Shown here: positions 1 through 12,000 of the stretch, piece after piece
Layout of the letters: every line of letters begins with the position of its first letter
How positions within the stretch are numbered: the stretch's first letter is position 1
NCBI GenBank assembly: GCA_903813345.2
Contig: CAIIXF020000001.1
Span: forward strand, 25,843,915 to 25,907,914
DNA: 64,000 bases
Direction: 5' to 3'
From: Owenia fusiformis
Taxonomy: Eukaryota; Annelida; Polychaeta; Sabellida; Oweniidae
Made by a program: the position numbers and the translations under genes
The notes under the pieces: model-generated
Database searches by the model: none
The model's input: only the letters and a program-made list of their open reading frames with translations
What the model was told of the DNA's origin: nothing

Positions 1-530
1 AATGGCGGCCATTTTTCAAATTTTTTTTCAAAATGGCCACCTTCTACCAAAAGTGTCACAGGACTGTGTGCCATGCTTATAGTATTCACATACCAAATAT
101 GAACAAAATCGCTCCACTACTTTTCGAGTTATAGTAAAATACGTTAAAATGGTGGCCATTTTTCAAAATGGCAGCCTACTACCCAAAGTGTCATTAGACA
201 GTGTGCCATGCTTATAGTATTCACATATAAAATATGAAACGTACCAAATATATGAACAAAATCGCTGAACTACTTTTCAAGTTATAGTGAAATACGTTAA
301 AATGGGGCCAAAATGGCCACCTTCTAATGGCGGCCATTTTTCAAATTTTTTTTCAAAATGACCGCCTTCTACCAAAAGTGTCTTTAGACAGTGTGCAATG
401 TTTATAGTATTCACATACCAAATATGAACAAAATCGCTCCACTACTTTTCGAGTTACAGCAAAAATTGTAAAATAACGAGTAAACGCCGCCATTTTTCAA
501 GATGGCTGCCATGTGCTTTTTTAATATCTA
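1..530. repeat. Tandem-like repeat rich in 'atggcggccatt' blocks, in MSH6 intron
   Basis: About three diverged units of roughly 150-190 bp. Each has an ATGGCGGCCATTTTTCAAA-like block, then 'accaaaagtgtca', 'ttatagtattcacata' and 'atgaacaaaatcgct'. It sits in the MSH6 intron downstream of the last visible exon. No coding potential is seen. The unit resembles the internal repeats of the element at 57453-58932 in its 'gccattttg' and 'aaaatcg' blocks, but I cannot prove common origin by eye. Confidence 0.7.
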
Positions 531-574
531 CATTTGCAGCTTAATTAATGTCCTTTATAATTTTTTTACATTTA

Positions 575-838
575 AAACATATTGCTATTACAGTTTTACA
601 TATTGCACCTAAATTACTGTAAAATCGGCACTAAAATGGCCGCCATTTTGAAATGAGCGGCCATTTTGAAAATCGGCTTTCGAACAGAACTTCTACCTCC
701 ATAGGGTATATGTGTACAAAATATGAACAAAATCGGGCCAACGGTATTTGAGTTATTGCCGGACGGACAGACGGACATACGTACGGACGGACGGAGGCGT
801 TCCCTATATCCCTCCGAACTTCGTTCGATGGGATAATT
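575..838. repeat. Dispersed repeat with 'ggacggacggac' run, copy A (uninterrupted)
   Basis: This is the reverse complement of the repeat at 53450-54265 and related to 18355-18590. Shared landmarks are 'attactgtaaaatcggc', 'catagggtatatgtgtac', 'aaatatgaacaaaatcg', the ggacggac run and 'cgaacttcgttcgatggga'. This copy has no insertion at the 'atatgtgtacaaaatatg' site, so it is the empty-site reference for the LINE insertion in copy B. Confidence 0.85.
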
Positions 839-910
839 AAATATAGGTTGTAGAAATCTATAATTGTAGTTCATCATATCAACAATTTGAAAATTTGAGA
901 TTTTTCTTAC

Positions 911-3900
911 AGAATCTGGGGCCGAAAATGCACTGAGTCTAGACTTGGTAGCTTCATGGCATACTGTTGGTGTCTTCATTACACTAGGTGTACTTGGGGT
1001 CTTTGCGATGCTAGGTGTAGCAGGGGTCTTCGGTGTACTTGGTGTACTGGATTCTGCACTAAAACTGGCTAAAGCTGCTTGGGATTTTGAAGCAGTAGGG
1101 GGAGCATCTGATGAATTCTTTGCCACATTGTCCTTTCCACGCTTTCTCTTACGACTCTCCTGAAAATAAGAACATCTTTTTGTTAGCATTACCAAAAATA
1201 TCCAATTTAATAGTTCAGACTTTAATTTTGTGTCTGATGATGAACAGTTGTGGAAGAACAAAGTTTAATTCATTGTGGGAGGGGGGAGAGTGCTGCTTTT
1301 TGGAATATTTATGTCAATAAGCGGAAGACTAAGTCAGATTTTTAAATTTTGTTATATGAGGGAAGAGTCAAACAATAACGAGATAAACTTTCAACAATTT
1401 TGATAACTTACTGTATACCTCTAATTGTAAATGTAAAGTGACTGTACCCTTGTTAATATCAAACATACCTTAAAATCACTGTAACAACATAAAGCCCTGC
1501 TTTGAGAAATAAATGACCACAGAGGCCTTAATAATTTGTTGGTTTTTAGCAATAAGTTTAAAAGCCACAAAAGCTTTTTTAGCATATGGCGAAGATTTGG
1601 ATCTAAAGATTTGCAAATATGGAAATGATCTATGAACAAAAACTACCTGAGAAACAGGAAAATCATCAAAAACAAATTTAATTATCTAGACCACTGCATT
1701 TCTTGTGTTTTGTCACATTATTTTTGACAAACATTTACCTTCACTGGTGATTCAGCTTCATCAAGAGACTCAATATCTGAGATGTTTTCATCAACACCAC
1801 TGCTCTCATCATCTGAGCTTTCTGGAGCTGTCTTATCAGGGTTGTACTCATCACCTGGATATATGTTATCCACATTAGTGAGGGCATTCATAGTTCAAGC
1901 TACAGATTTCTAACAATAAAATTTCCCTGACCAGACTTGGAAACCAGTGAAAAACTGAAGCAAGTGGCAATAGGCAGCATAATAGTACTAATGATCACAC
2001 CAACACTGTGATTTAAAGGAATAAGAAGAACTTGGACTCAGTGATAAAAGTAACTTTTTTACAAGTTCAAAGTCCAATGTTCAGTTTAATAATTTATTGT
2101 TTCATTGTTTTCAGATGTTGACCTTTGTACATTCCCAGTCTTTATGGAGCATCACTATTTCTATACCTCAATTCCAATCATTACTATTTACACAACATGA
2201 CTTGAATCCCTGTAATTTTGGACACATTGCCAAACATATGCAAAGAATATATTAGTATAGACATGAAGACTTGGACATACCTGATTCTTCATCCCCAGAC
2301 TCAATGACAACTTTTCGTTTCTTAGCTGTTGACCTCATTGGTCGACCATTCTTTTTCTTTGGTGTCTTTTTTGGTGTACTTTTGGGGGACTATAAATATG
2401 TAAAGCATTTTAATATAACAACAGTACAGGAAGAGAACCAAATATCAACAACTAGACTGTAATTCATTGGATTATTCATTCTTTTTTTTTTATCTACACC
2501 CATAATCATATGTACCATACTGTACTAATATTTTGTACTATGAATAAAGGACTCAAGGCACACAGTAGACTATCTGTTTGGCAAGCTGTCTTATATCTTT
2601 AAATAAAGTAAGTGAAATTCCAAAAATTTTCAAAAGCTGGGAGGACTTTGGTATTGGTGGTATTGGTGGTATTGGTATTAGTGTAAAATAGACACTAAGG
2701 ATAGAATTTACAAGTTTATAATTTACATGCAGTCTAAAGTCTTAAAAGCAATTTCCACTAATACTGATTGATGTGTGGACTGACAGATAGATGGACCGAT
2801 GAATGGACAGACTGAAGGATGAATTCCTAGTCTCTCATAGGCTCACTGTATGAGGCAAAAATTCACCCAATTTTCACGAAATGAAATATTGAATATAATG
2901 AGATACTAAAATCAATATTTTTACAGAATCAAAACTGATTCATTTCCCCAAAATGAATCATTGCTTTGCTGCAGAAATACTCTAGTTATATCATCTACCT
3001 CCTTACCTTCACTTTATCAGATGTAGAGCTGGAGTCCAACTGATGGTTCTCCTTACTATTGTTTCCCTCCTCCTCTTCCCCTACTTCATCATCAAATATG
3101 TCAGCTTAAAAAAGTATGTGTGCGCTACATCAGCCAATCATAATTATGGTCTACATTAATTTACACATTAACGGGAATAAGTACATGATTGTATGTATAT
3201 GATTGTATGTTTGTTTATGTATGTATGCAGAGCAATTGTGAAGTGATTTAAGAACAAATCTGAAATACTGTACCCTATATTGATTAATTAGAGTACATGA
3301 ACATGTAAAAAAGACACAATTCAAACAATTATACGCTTGGGTAAACCAAATGCCTATCTCAATCCCCAGTACAATTTATGTATAGTTATGTATAGAAATG
3401 AGTCAATGAGACTTAATCGTACCATTAAAATCCATCTTTTCACAATGGACTGGTTCATCCTCCTCAGATGAGGATTCCAGCTCCATGACAAGCATCATCC
3501 TATCTTCATGAGACATGGACATTGCTTTGTCAGCCTCTGCAGCAAACTTCTGACACTTAGCATCATAAGTGTGGTATTTACCTCCACGTTGGAAACTATG
3601 GTCATCTGATCCAAGAAATTTATCCACAAATCTTTAAAAAAAGAATTTTGATAATTTTTAACATGTATGTCTAAAATTTTTAAGTTCTACACTACACATT
3701 CATATCACTACATTTTAATTTTAATTAAATAGAAATATTTTTAATACTAAATACATATAAAATTATTACAATCACAGTATACAGTTATGGAAAAGCACAT
3801 ATCCAAAATCAAATACTTTTTTATATCTGCCTATTACCTTCAGAAATTAATGAATTTCAGTTTTAGTAGAGGTGTACAACATACGCAGTTTACATCACAG

Positions 3901-6380
3901 AAGATGCTATGTTCCCTAAATGTGGTATTAACCTTTTAATAGTGCTCTAAATGTAAACTTATACTTAAAATGCAAATACCTTACCTTGTTTTAAGCCAGG
4001 CCCGAGAGATTGGGTCGTCAAAGAACTGCAAATGAACCTCTGGTTTCTTTCCAAGCTTGTAGTATTTACCAGATGGACTTTTGCACACAAGGGCTGGCCA
4101 CCAAGGGTAGCCATCTAGCTTGCCCCATACTATATCACACTCTTTGAACTCTGGAATATAAATAAATCTGTATCATATCAGCAGAGACATATAAAACAAT
4201 TTTGTTGTTTTGTTTTGTTTTTTGTCTCCGATATCAGTTAAGTATTTGTTTCTGGGAATAACATCTACATATAATTTTCATATATAATTTTCATATCCTA
4301 AATCGTATAAACATTCACTACAAACATTGTATTATGTTAAAACTCCAGGTTTTGTTTCTTAATTTCTAATTGATATAATTTTAACCCTCATATTCCATAT
4401 TTTTCACCCATATCCCATCTTTCAAACAAAGCCATATTCCCTCCCTACAAACATATAATATACAACCAAATTGCATACAGGTACATGTTCGCTCACACGC
4501 ATTAGAACCTATTTTGAGTTTTTATACAGTTTTTTTGGAATAAATATATAAACCAGATTCACTTTTTCCATTTGCTAGATTTATATATTAGATTTATCTA
4601 TTTTGTGATGCATGTGCAAAAGTTAATAAAAGTAAATTCACGCTCTAGGCAGCAATTTCACACAGGAATAGCCTGACAACGGTAAAGTCAAATCCCGGGA
4701 GTCAAATAGCGTGACATAACTGTCACTTCAACTGTTTAATCACTTGGTCCTGATTTCATGGGATTTTATCGTCGCTAATTCTGTGCATGTATTAAGCTCT
4801 TGTGATAATCTATCATATGAAATCCCATTTTCGATCAAATTGGGTCGTGCATCGCCACAATATAGGTTCTTCGATATCGTCAATGACAACTGAATCTGAA
4901 TTTGAGTAATTTAGAAAGACAACGGCACATGGTAATAACAGTGTCCGTTGTCCCATATCTCATTTTGATTGGTTAAATTAAAGACTTTATTTCGATGGTA
5001 GAACATCATTAACTGTACAATGAGTATTAAGACACTTTGATTGATTGTTGTTCCAAAGGAATTTAGTCTATACTCTAAAAACCCTGGTGTTCGACAATCA
5101 AGAAAATCTATTTATTCTCTCATTTGGCCTTATTCTTAAGTATTCCCTGCATGTATAATAAGTTTGGCCGATGCCTTATCTAGCGCCACCTACCTTTTGC
5201 CAGTTAATCACAGGAGATTGAATCGAATATAAGTAGGCTGAATGATTTAGAAGGAATACATGAACTTTTTCAGAAAATGGATTTTTTGATCATCGAACAG
5301 CATACTTTTTAGAGTACAGGTGCTCTATTAAACATACAGTTCATGAAAATCTAATTGAAGCGATGGTTTTGTCCGCAATTTGTGACAACGGCATCTGACT
5401 TTACCGTTGTCAGGCTATTCCGGGGTTAATTTTGAATTTAGTGAGGCACGATTCAGAAAAACAATACCATAAATATGATCTAAAGTGGGGGACAAAAATA
5501 AATCTCAACCCTCAAAAGTTGTCACAATGAGCTAAATTCTAAGTTTCATGTCTCAAACTCTCCCAAGTGGTAGAAAAATAATTCCCATCCACTTTAAGTA
5601 GCACAATAAATGAATCCAAAGCCTCATACCTGCAAATGATGGATAAATCCCTACCAAATCGGACTAATGTTTTCATGAATCGCCATGTTTGTGATCCAAG
5701 GAGGATTGACTCCCAGAATGCAACATCAAGTAACCTTATTTATTCGTGGCGTATTTCAAAACGGCGGAATGGCATTTTGAAAGCTGACACGTGTCATGTT
5801 GCATTCTGGGACCCAACCCACATTGCGGCGTAATCTGGCTCCAAAATCACCTCAACATTTGAAGAGTCGGCATTAACATGTGAATTCCACATCAAATTTT
5901 TAAGTTCTAATTTGTCATTATGGACACAAATTCCACTATATCTGGACTTACTATGACGGAGAAAATAGAGCACTGAATACACTGAGGTAAGAATTTATTA
6001 CATATGCGACAACATGTAATTTCCATAGGTTTTGTAATTCTTTATGCCCCCCACTGTACTCTAAAAGTCGTCGATGTAACCTAGCAGGAGGGATGACATA
6101 GAACAAACTGCTAAGTAGACACACGGTAACATTTCATTATTTCGTTATTATCACCATATGAACTTATTCCGAAAATAAGTGTTTTGATTCTACCTGAGGT
6201 TTCTGAACCATCATCCTTTGGAGTTTTTCCAGCAGGCACAGGATTGTTTTCTTTGATCAAGTCATCATTACTATTTTTTGCATTCAATACATTCGATTTA
6301 TTGTCACCAGAAATATTCTCTGTTTTGCTCGGCGTAGGCACTTTCTTAAAGTAAGAGAATAGTGTGTTTACTTTAGGCAT
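911..6380 (-). CDS. MSH6: MSH6 DNA mismatch repair protein, N-terminal part (7 exons, partial)
   Basis: MSH6 pairs with MSH2 in MutS-alpha, which recognises base mismatches and small loops in the nucleus. Exons, in transcription order: 6380-6194, 4150-3985, 3631-3423, 3104-3007, 2389-2281, 1854-1739, 1159-911. Phases close at every junction, giving 378 residues. Residues 1-15 resemble the MSH6 PCNA-binding N-terminus (VNTLFSYF, where the usual first Gln is Val). Residues about 63-120 are a PWWP domain (GYPWWPALV, then HLQFFDD). Acidic, SP/TP-rich linkers with KKRK-type basic clusters follow, and the last exon ends RLSAFSAPDS, matching the human AFSAP block just before the MutS core. The mismatch-binding, lever, clamp and ATPase domains must lie left of position 1. 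The start is the only ATG before the PIP-like peptide. Identification is from family knowledge and is firm; single exon ends are inferred from GT/AG and phase. Confidence 0.93.
4665..5421. mobile_element. Inverted-repeat DNA element (757 bp) in MSH6 intron 1
   Basis: The first and last 26 bases are exact reverse complements (left end begins GGAATAGCCTGACAACGG; right end finishes GTTGTCAGGCTATTCC). There is no transposase reading frame inside, so this looks like a non-autonomous DNA transposon (MITE-like). No clear target duplication is visible at the ends. A 'ctattaaacatacagttcat' block inside (about 5329) recurs at about 24813, which supports its dispersed nature. Confidence 0.75.
5699..6045. 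repeat. Dispersed repeat, uninterrupted copy (partner of 39702-41070)
   Basis: Begins 'gaggattgactcccagaatgc' and carries an internal inverted pair 'cccagaatgcaacat' / 'atgttgcattctggg'. It runs through 'gaagagtcggcattaacatg', 'tttgtcattatggacacaa' and 'gagaaaatagagcact' to 'gaggtaagaatttat'. The same order of landmarks occurs at 39702-41070, where two later insertions split it. It lies in MSH6 intron 1, just before exon 1. Confidence 0.85.
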
Positions 6381-7247
6381 ATTTTCTTGATTTTGTTGAT
6401 TTTTCAGATGTCAACAAATCAACATGTGCAATGGCGGCTCCATAAAATAGAATCGTCTCCATGAGGGGGTATAAAATTGTTTTCGTATTAAAAGATCACA
6501 TTATATTCAGAGTTTTGAGTTATGTGAAATTGACCGGTATTTCACTTATTCAAAATGGAAGATCATGATTAATCCGTCATTATTTTATTTCGAATTAAGC
6601 TGAGTGAAGTTATTAAATGAAAAGCTTCCACCCCTATTGAGTGATATTTGAAGCCTATCTCTAATTTCGCGGGAAATTTTAAGAGGATGTTCAAGGTCAT
6701 ACAACATTTTCAACCAATCAAATATCGGTCTCAGTCCAGCCCACCAGAGTACAACAACAAGCTTGACTCCTTTTTGATTGAAGGTAAGATCTGAATGTGT
6801 TATTCTGCATCTTTCGCTTCGTAATTGACATAGACAGTAATTAGGTCTCAGTCATCATTATCATCGGTTTCAGGAGTATAAGGCTGGGTGCTTGTGTGTT
6901 CCTCCCTTTCAAATATAGATCAATTAATCGTGCTACTTTGGTAGATCTATTTTATTTCCCAAAGTTGCTGTTTTGTAGCCTAACAATGTTGTTACAGCAT
7001 GACAAAACTTAGTCATATAAATCTGACCCTCGTATGATGTTATTTGTTGTTATTTTTTCCGATTTGGATATTTATTTTTTCTTATTTTCTTGCATACTAG
7101 GGTCGTATATGCTAAGAAAATGATAAAAAATAAATATCCAAATAGGAACAAGGAATATCGAAGAACAGCATACAACGGTCGGATTTATATGACTAGACAA
7201 AACTAGACTGAACTGGTATTTGACAAACAAACCTAATTTGCCTTGAA

Positions 7248-8390
7248 TTCATCTAGTGTCAGAGACAGCTATTTCTGGGAGGTTGTTCCAGTCGTTGATG
7301 ACACGCTGGCTAAAGAATCCTTGTCTTAGGGCAGTACTTGTTCTGTTCTTGTAGAATTTCAGGTTGTTGTAGCCTCTGGTGGTGTTGTGGTTCAGTGTGA
7401 AAAACTGTGAGTGATCTATGTTGTCAATGAAGTTCATCAGTTTCTATACATGGATCAGGTCTCCCTTGTTCCTTCTGTAGTCCATCGAGAAGAGGTTTAG
7501 CTGTTTGAGCCTCTCAGTGTATGGCAGTTCAGACATATTGGTTATCATTTTGGTGGCTCTTCTTTGGATCTACTATATTTTGTTTATGTCCATATTATAT
7601 CTTGGGCTCCAAGCAACAGTACAGTATTCAAGGTGGGGGCGGACAAGAGTCTTGGAAAGGGGGAGAAGGATGTCTGGGTCTTTATTGGAGAATGTCCTCT
7701 TGATGGATCCTAGGATTTTGTTGGCCTTGTTGGTGCAGTTAGAGACATGATCATGGAATTTCAGCTCAGTATCTATTGTAACACCAAGGTCGCATTCTTC
7801 CGTATCTTCTTGTAGTGGAACTTGATTTTCGAGTAGTGTCAGTTGTTGTTTTTCCCTAGATGTAGGACCTTGCATTTACTGGTGTTGAACTTAAGCAGCC
7901 AATCGTTGGACCATCGCAACAAGTGCGTCTATATCTGATTGAAGCTGCTGGATATCAGGTTCTCTGAGAATTGCATTATACAGTTTGGTGTCGTCTGCAA
8001 ATATTTTGACAGTGGATAACACATGATCAGGTAGGTGGTTGATGTATATTATGAATGCCAGTGGTCCAAAGCTGGTTCCCTGAAGGATGTCACTCATCAC
8101 TTTGGTCCAGCCTGATACACAGTCATTGACTTTGACTGGTTGCCTTCTGTTTGTAAGGAATGCAGTGAGCCACTTCAAGAGGTCACCTTTGAAGCCGTAA
8201 CTGCTTAGTTTGTCGATCAGTCTTTTGTGCGGTATGCTGTCAATCACCTGGGAAAACTCAAAATAGATGACGTCTATTGTCTCACCCGAGTCGAGTAAAC
8301 TGGTCCAGTCCTCTAGCACAGTTAGGAGTTGAGAGCGGCCAGGCACAAACCTGTGATGGACGTCTGTTATGAGGTTGTGACTGGGCGAAG
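7248..8390 (-). mobile_element. Non-LTR retrotransposon remnant (reverse transcriptase, CR1/jockey-like)
   Basis: Minus-strand reading gives the second half of a LINE reverse transcriptase: IDVIYFEFSQVIDSIPHKRL (finger/palm), LQGTSFGPLAFIIYINHLPD, the catalytic-box variant FADDTKLY, then ECDLGVTIDTELKFHDHV, HLEYCTVAWSP and a VINDWNNLPEIAV C-terminus. The frame shifts around 7870-7920 and stop codons separate the blocks, so it is dead. The 5' part (endonuclease, ORF1) is missing. At 8391-8412 a 21 bp copy of its own 3'-end sequence (gacagctatttctgggaggtt, also 7264-7284) abuts the 5' edge, suggesting a second fragment. Confidence 0.88.
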
Positions 8391-8461
8391 ACAGCTATTT
8401 CTGGGAGGTTGATGATGTCAAATGGATAATACACATCTTTATCATGATTTTTGAGATTTGG

Positions 8462-8700
8462 CAGTCAAACAGGCCTGAGATAACACCCGAAAGGATCTAG
8501 AAAAGCATATTTCATACCTCAATCATTTGTAGTGTTATCTTATGGCAAGATAATACTGCAAATGTAAGCACTGCAAAATTAGTAAAATGATCCGTGCTTC
8601 ACCTTCTGACCAATCACATTGCGGGACGCATGCGCAGTATCCATGTAGAAATGAAATTCTACATGGATCTTTTGTAGCCTGATATTTCTTCCAACAACCC
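8462..8700. repeat. Dispersed repeat, copy 1 (inverse of 16713-16912)
   Basis: Contains 'aggcctgagataacaccc', 'catatttcatacctcaatc', 'ttatggcaagataatactgc', 'gaccaatcacattg' and a small palindrome 'ccatgtagaaatgaaattctacatgg'. All of these recur in reverse complement at 16713-16912, and the first block recurs at about 24221. It is therefore mobile or repeat-derived even though it sits just upstream of ALDH8A1. Confidence 0.8.
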
Positions 8701-9053
8701 TGACCCTTTGGCAAAAGGTAAATGTGGTAATGTGGTTGTATATGGCTTGTTTAACATCATTTCAAATGTGGTATTCTTGAATTTGTTGAGTTCCTTATAC
8801 ACATATGTTATAACTTAAAAGCTATCTGTCCTATCAAACAGCAGTCAGTACCATAATCAAACTGCCCCCATAAATGTGAGGGATGATTTCTATACCTACA
8901 TGTATAATGTATATAGGCTAGTTGAATTTACATTCAGATTTGTTGGGTCAAATGTCAAAAATAAGAAACGCAAACCAATCACATACATTTATTTATTTAC
9001 ATGTACAGTAACATGTATGTTATATTGCAGATTCTCCTGAGAAAACAAACAAG

Positions 9054-12000
9054 ATGGCTTGTCCTGATGCAAATGGACTTCTTACAATTCAGAACTTTAT
9101 TAATGGAGATTTTGTGCCATCTAAACAACACATCGACAGCTATGACCCATCAACTGGGAAAGTCTATGCAAAAATTCCAGAATCTTCCAAAGAAGAAGTG
9201 GATGCAGCGGCTCAAGCTGCAAAAAGAGCATTCCCTTTGTAGGTTTTATAAGATTAAACAGTTGTAAAAAATTCAACAAACATTTTCTTTGATGAACGAT
9301 AAACTAGTGTAGCTATATTTATCATAGGGATCAATTAGATATTACAAAATATTTACAAGTTGCACATGATACAGGAACCAAGTTTATAACTTTTTTATGA
9401 CATGACATGATAGAAATCAGAAGCTAAATTTTTTTTGAATGTTTGGCACACTTTAACTGCATGTACAGTATTAAGTACATATCCTCTATACTGTTTGTAT
9501 TGACTTGTAGCCCCATACATTTAGTACTATAAAAGGAAAAAGGTCCTTGTAAAGTATAACATCAATCAAAAGAATTTAAATTTTAAGTGAACTGTTGTAA
9601 GACATTAAGAACAGAGGATTATCATTTGCTAATTTTCTAGATGGTCCCTCACAGAAGCTAAGGAAAGATGTAGAATTATGATCAAGATAGCTGACATCCT
9701 CGAGTCACGTCTGGCAGAGTTTGCAGCTGCAGAGTCCAAAGACCAAGGCAAGACAATCGCCACAGCAACCATAGTTGATATTCCCAGAGCTGTCCATAAT
9801 ATGAGATTCTTTGCAACTACAATCCTGCATGATGTCAATACGTAAGTGTTTCTCAGTGAAAACAAAAATACCAGTCAAGCTTGACTGAGTAAAGTGAGTA
9901 TGCAAACTAAGCTTGATTTGCGAATACAACTAATGCCTGTCGGCTACCAGATTAACCTACTATTTTATTGGAAATTCATTTAAATATGGATAGTACATGC
10001 CACTATTCCGTTCATATTTAAATGAGTTGGTCTTAAAATGCTAGGTTAATCCGGTAGCTGACAGGCATTCGCGAATACAAGGTTAGATACAGAGGCAATG
10101 GGCAAATGGCGCATAACAACCTATTTGCTCATCTGGGTAAGATTTACAATTTAGGATATCTGGAGTCGTTGAGACAAGTGTGACCAGAACAATAAAGTTC
10201 TGTGTATATACTTGATGATGATCATGATAAGTCAATTATCAGATGAATGATATAACCCAAAATCGACAGGAAATGAATTCTAAATCTAGATACTTTATCA
10301 CAGGTCAAGTACAGTAGATAAACTAGGCATAGTCAACTACACAACGAGGGAGGCTTGTGGTGTTGCAGGGTTGATCAGCCCCTGGAACCTTCCTCTTTAC
10401 CTGCTTACCTTCAAGATTGCCCCAGCTATTGCATGGGGGAACACAGTGGTAGCCAAACCAAGTGAGATGACCTCTGTCACCTCATGGATGTTTGCTAAAG
10501 TATGCAAAGAAGCAGGTTTGTTGAACAGTATATTAGTCAGAAGCTCTGAATTTGTTTTTGCACATAAATAAGTTCTTTGCATGCAAACACCTCTCTAAAG
10601 TGAACACTTTCAGGCCAACAATTCAGTTGTCCCATTGATTCCCATGTTATCAAAATCCCTCAAGGGTATTTTTCTTTGTTAGCATTATACATGTACTATG
10701 TTTTACGTTCTCAAAATGTAAACGAGGAAAAAATTCTTGGGAGAACACTACTTGTACCAATCACATTGTTATCTAGGGTTGCCTGATGGAGTTCTCAACT
10801 TCACATATGGGACTGGTCCAGTGACAGGAGATGCCATTGTATGTCACCCAGACATACATCTTATCTCATTCACTGGAAGCACACTCACTGCAGAGAGAAT
10901 ACAATCAGCCAGCTCACCATTCTGTAAGAAACTTTCCCTTGAGGTAGGAAATCTGAAAGTACAACCTTTCATCTCTCATCTAATATTTATTCAAAGTTCA
11001 GGCCAGTAGCCAGGTGGGGGAGGCGTTGGAGAACAAAAAATCTTTCAAAATCATGCAGTTTTTCACCCTTCAGAGCACTTTTTGATTGATTTTGGCCAAG
11101 ATGTGAAGTTGTGAACCCCCTGGCACTATTTAAAAAGCAAACCCCCTTGGTAAAAGCTGGCTACAGGTCACATTTTTTATATGCTATAGTGTATTTAGAG
11201 TAAAAGAGATATTTAATTATGGCTGAAATAAATGTGATTGGATCATCAATAAATTATTAAATAAGGCATTTCATTGGCCAAGATGTGAAGTTGCGAACCC
11301 CCTGGCACTATTTGAAAAGCAAACCCCCTTGGTAAAAGCTGGCTACGGGTCACATTTTTTATAAGCTATAGTGTATTTAGAGTAAAATAGATATTTAATT
11401 GTGGCTGAAACAAATGTGATTGGATCATCAATAAATTATTAAATAAGGCATTTCATTTTCCTTATATATACAGAAAAAAACTAAGATGTGAAGTTGCGAA
11501 CCCCCTGGCACTATTTGAAAAGCAAACCCCCTTGGTAAAAGCTGGCTACGGGTCACATTTTTTATAAGCTATAGTGTATTTAGAGTAAAATAGATATTTA
11601 ATTGTGGCTGAAACAAATGTGATTGGATCATCAATAAATTATTAAATAAGGCATTTCATTTTCCTTATATATACAGAAAAAAACTAATTGTTAAATTCAT
11701 ATGCACACATATAAAATTTAGAGTTCTTGTTTATTTTTCAAAGCTATTATATTGGAGGGTATGTGATAGTTGTAAAGATGATTTTACTAAGAAATGGTGA
11801 CATGGTGTAACAGTCACTATCTATTTGATTAGCGTTCAGCACCATTGTTACATGTAACAAAGGTTACACTTTTGTAATTGCAACCGGTGTCTTGAATGTC
11901 ATTATGAGGAGCCACTTTGCATTTTGTTATAATACATTGATACAGAATATTGATTTCCAGTTAGGAGGGAAGAACCCAGCTGTGATATTTTCTGACTGTG

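Larger units (their letters stand above)
6381..9030. other. MSH6 / ALDH8A1 divergent intergenic region
   Basis: The two coding starts point away from each other and are 2.67 kb apart. A CCAAT-like sequence (aaccaatcaaatat, about 6711) is followed by a possible noncoding plus-strand exon ending TTTGATTGAAG|GTAAGATC at about 6783. It could splice to the acceptor at 9030/9031 ahead of the ALDH8A1 ATG; this is inference. The right half holds a LINE remnant and a dispersed repeat, listed separately. No other gene is seen. Confidence 0.5.

Noticed and set aside
8626-8640. NRF1-like GCATGCGCAG upstream of ALDH8A1 as a promoter element
   Set aside because: It lies inside a dispersed repeat that recurs inverted at 16713-16912, so its position is better explained by the repeat.
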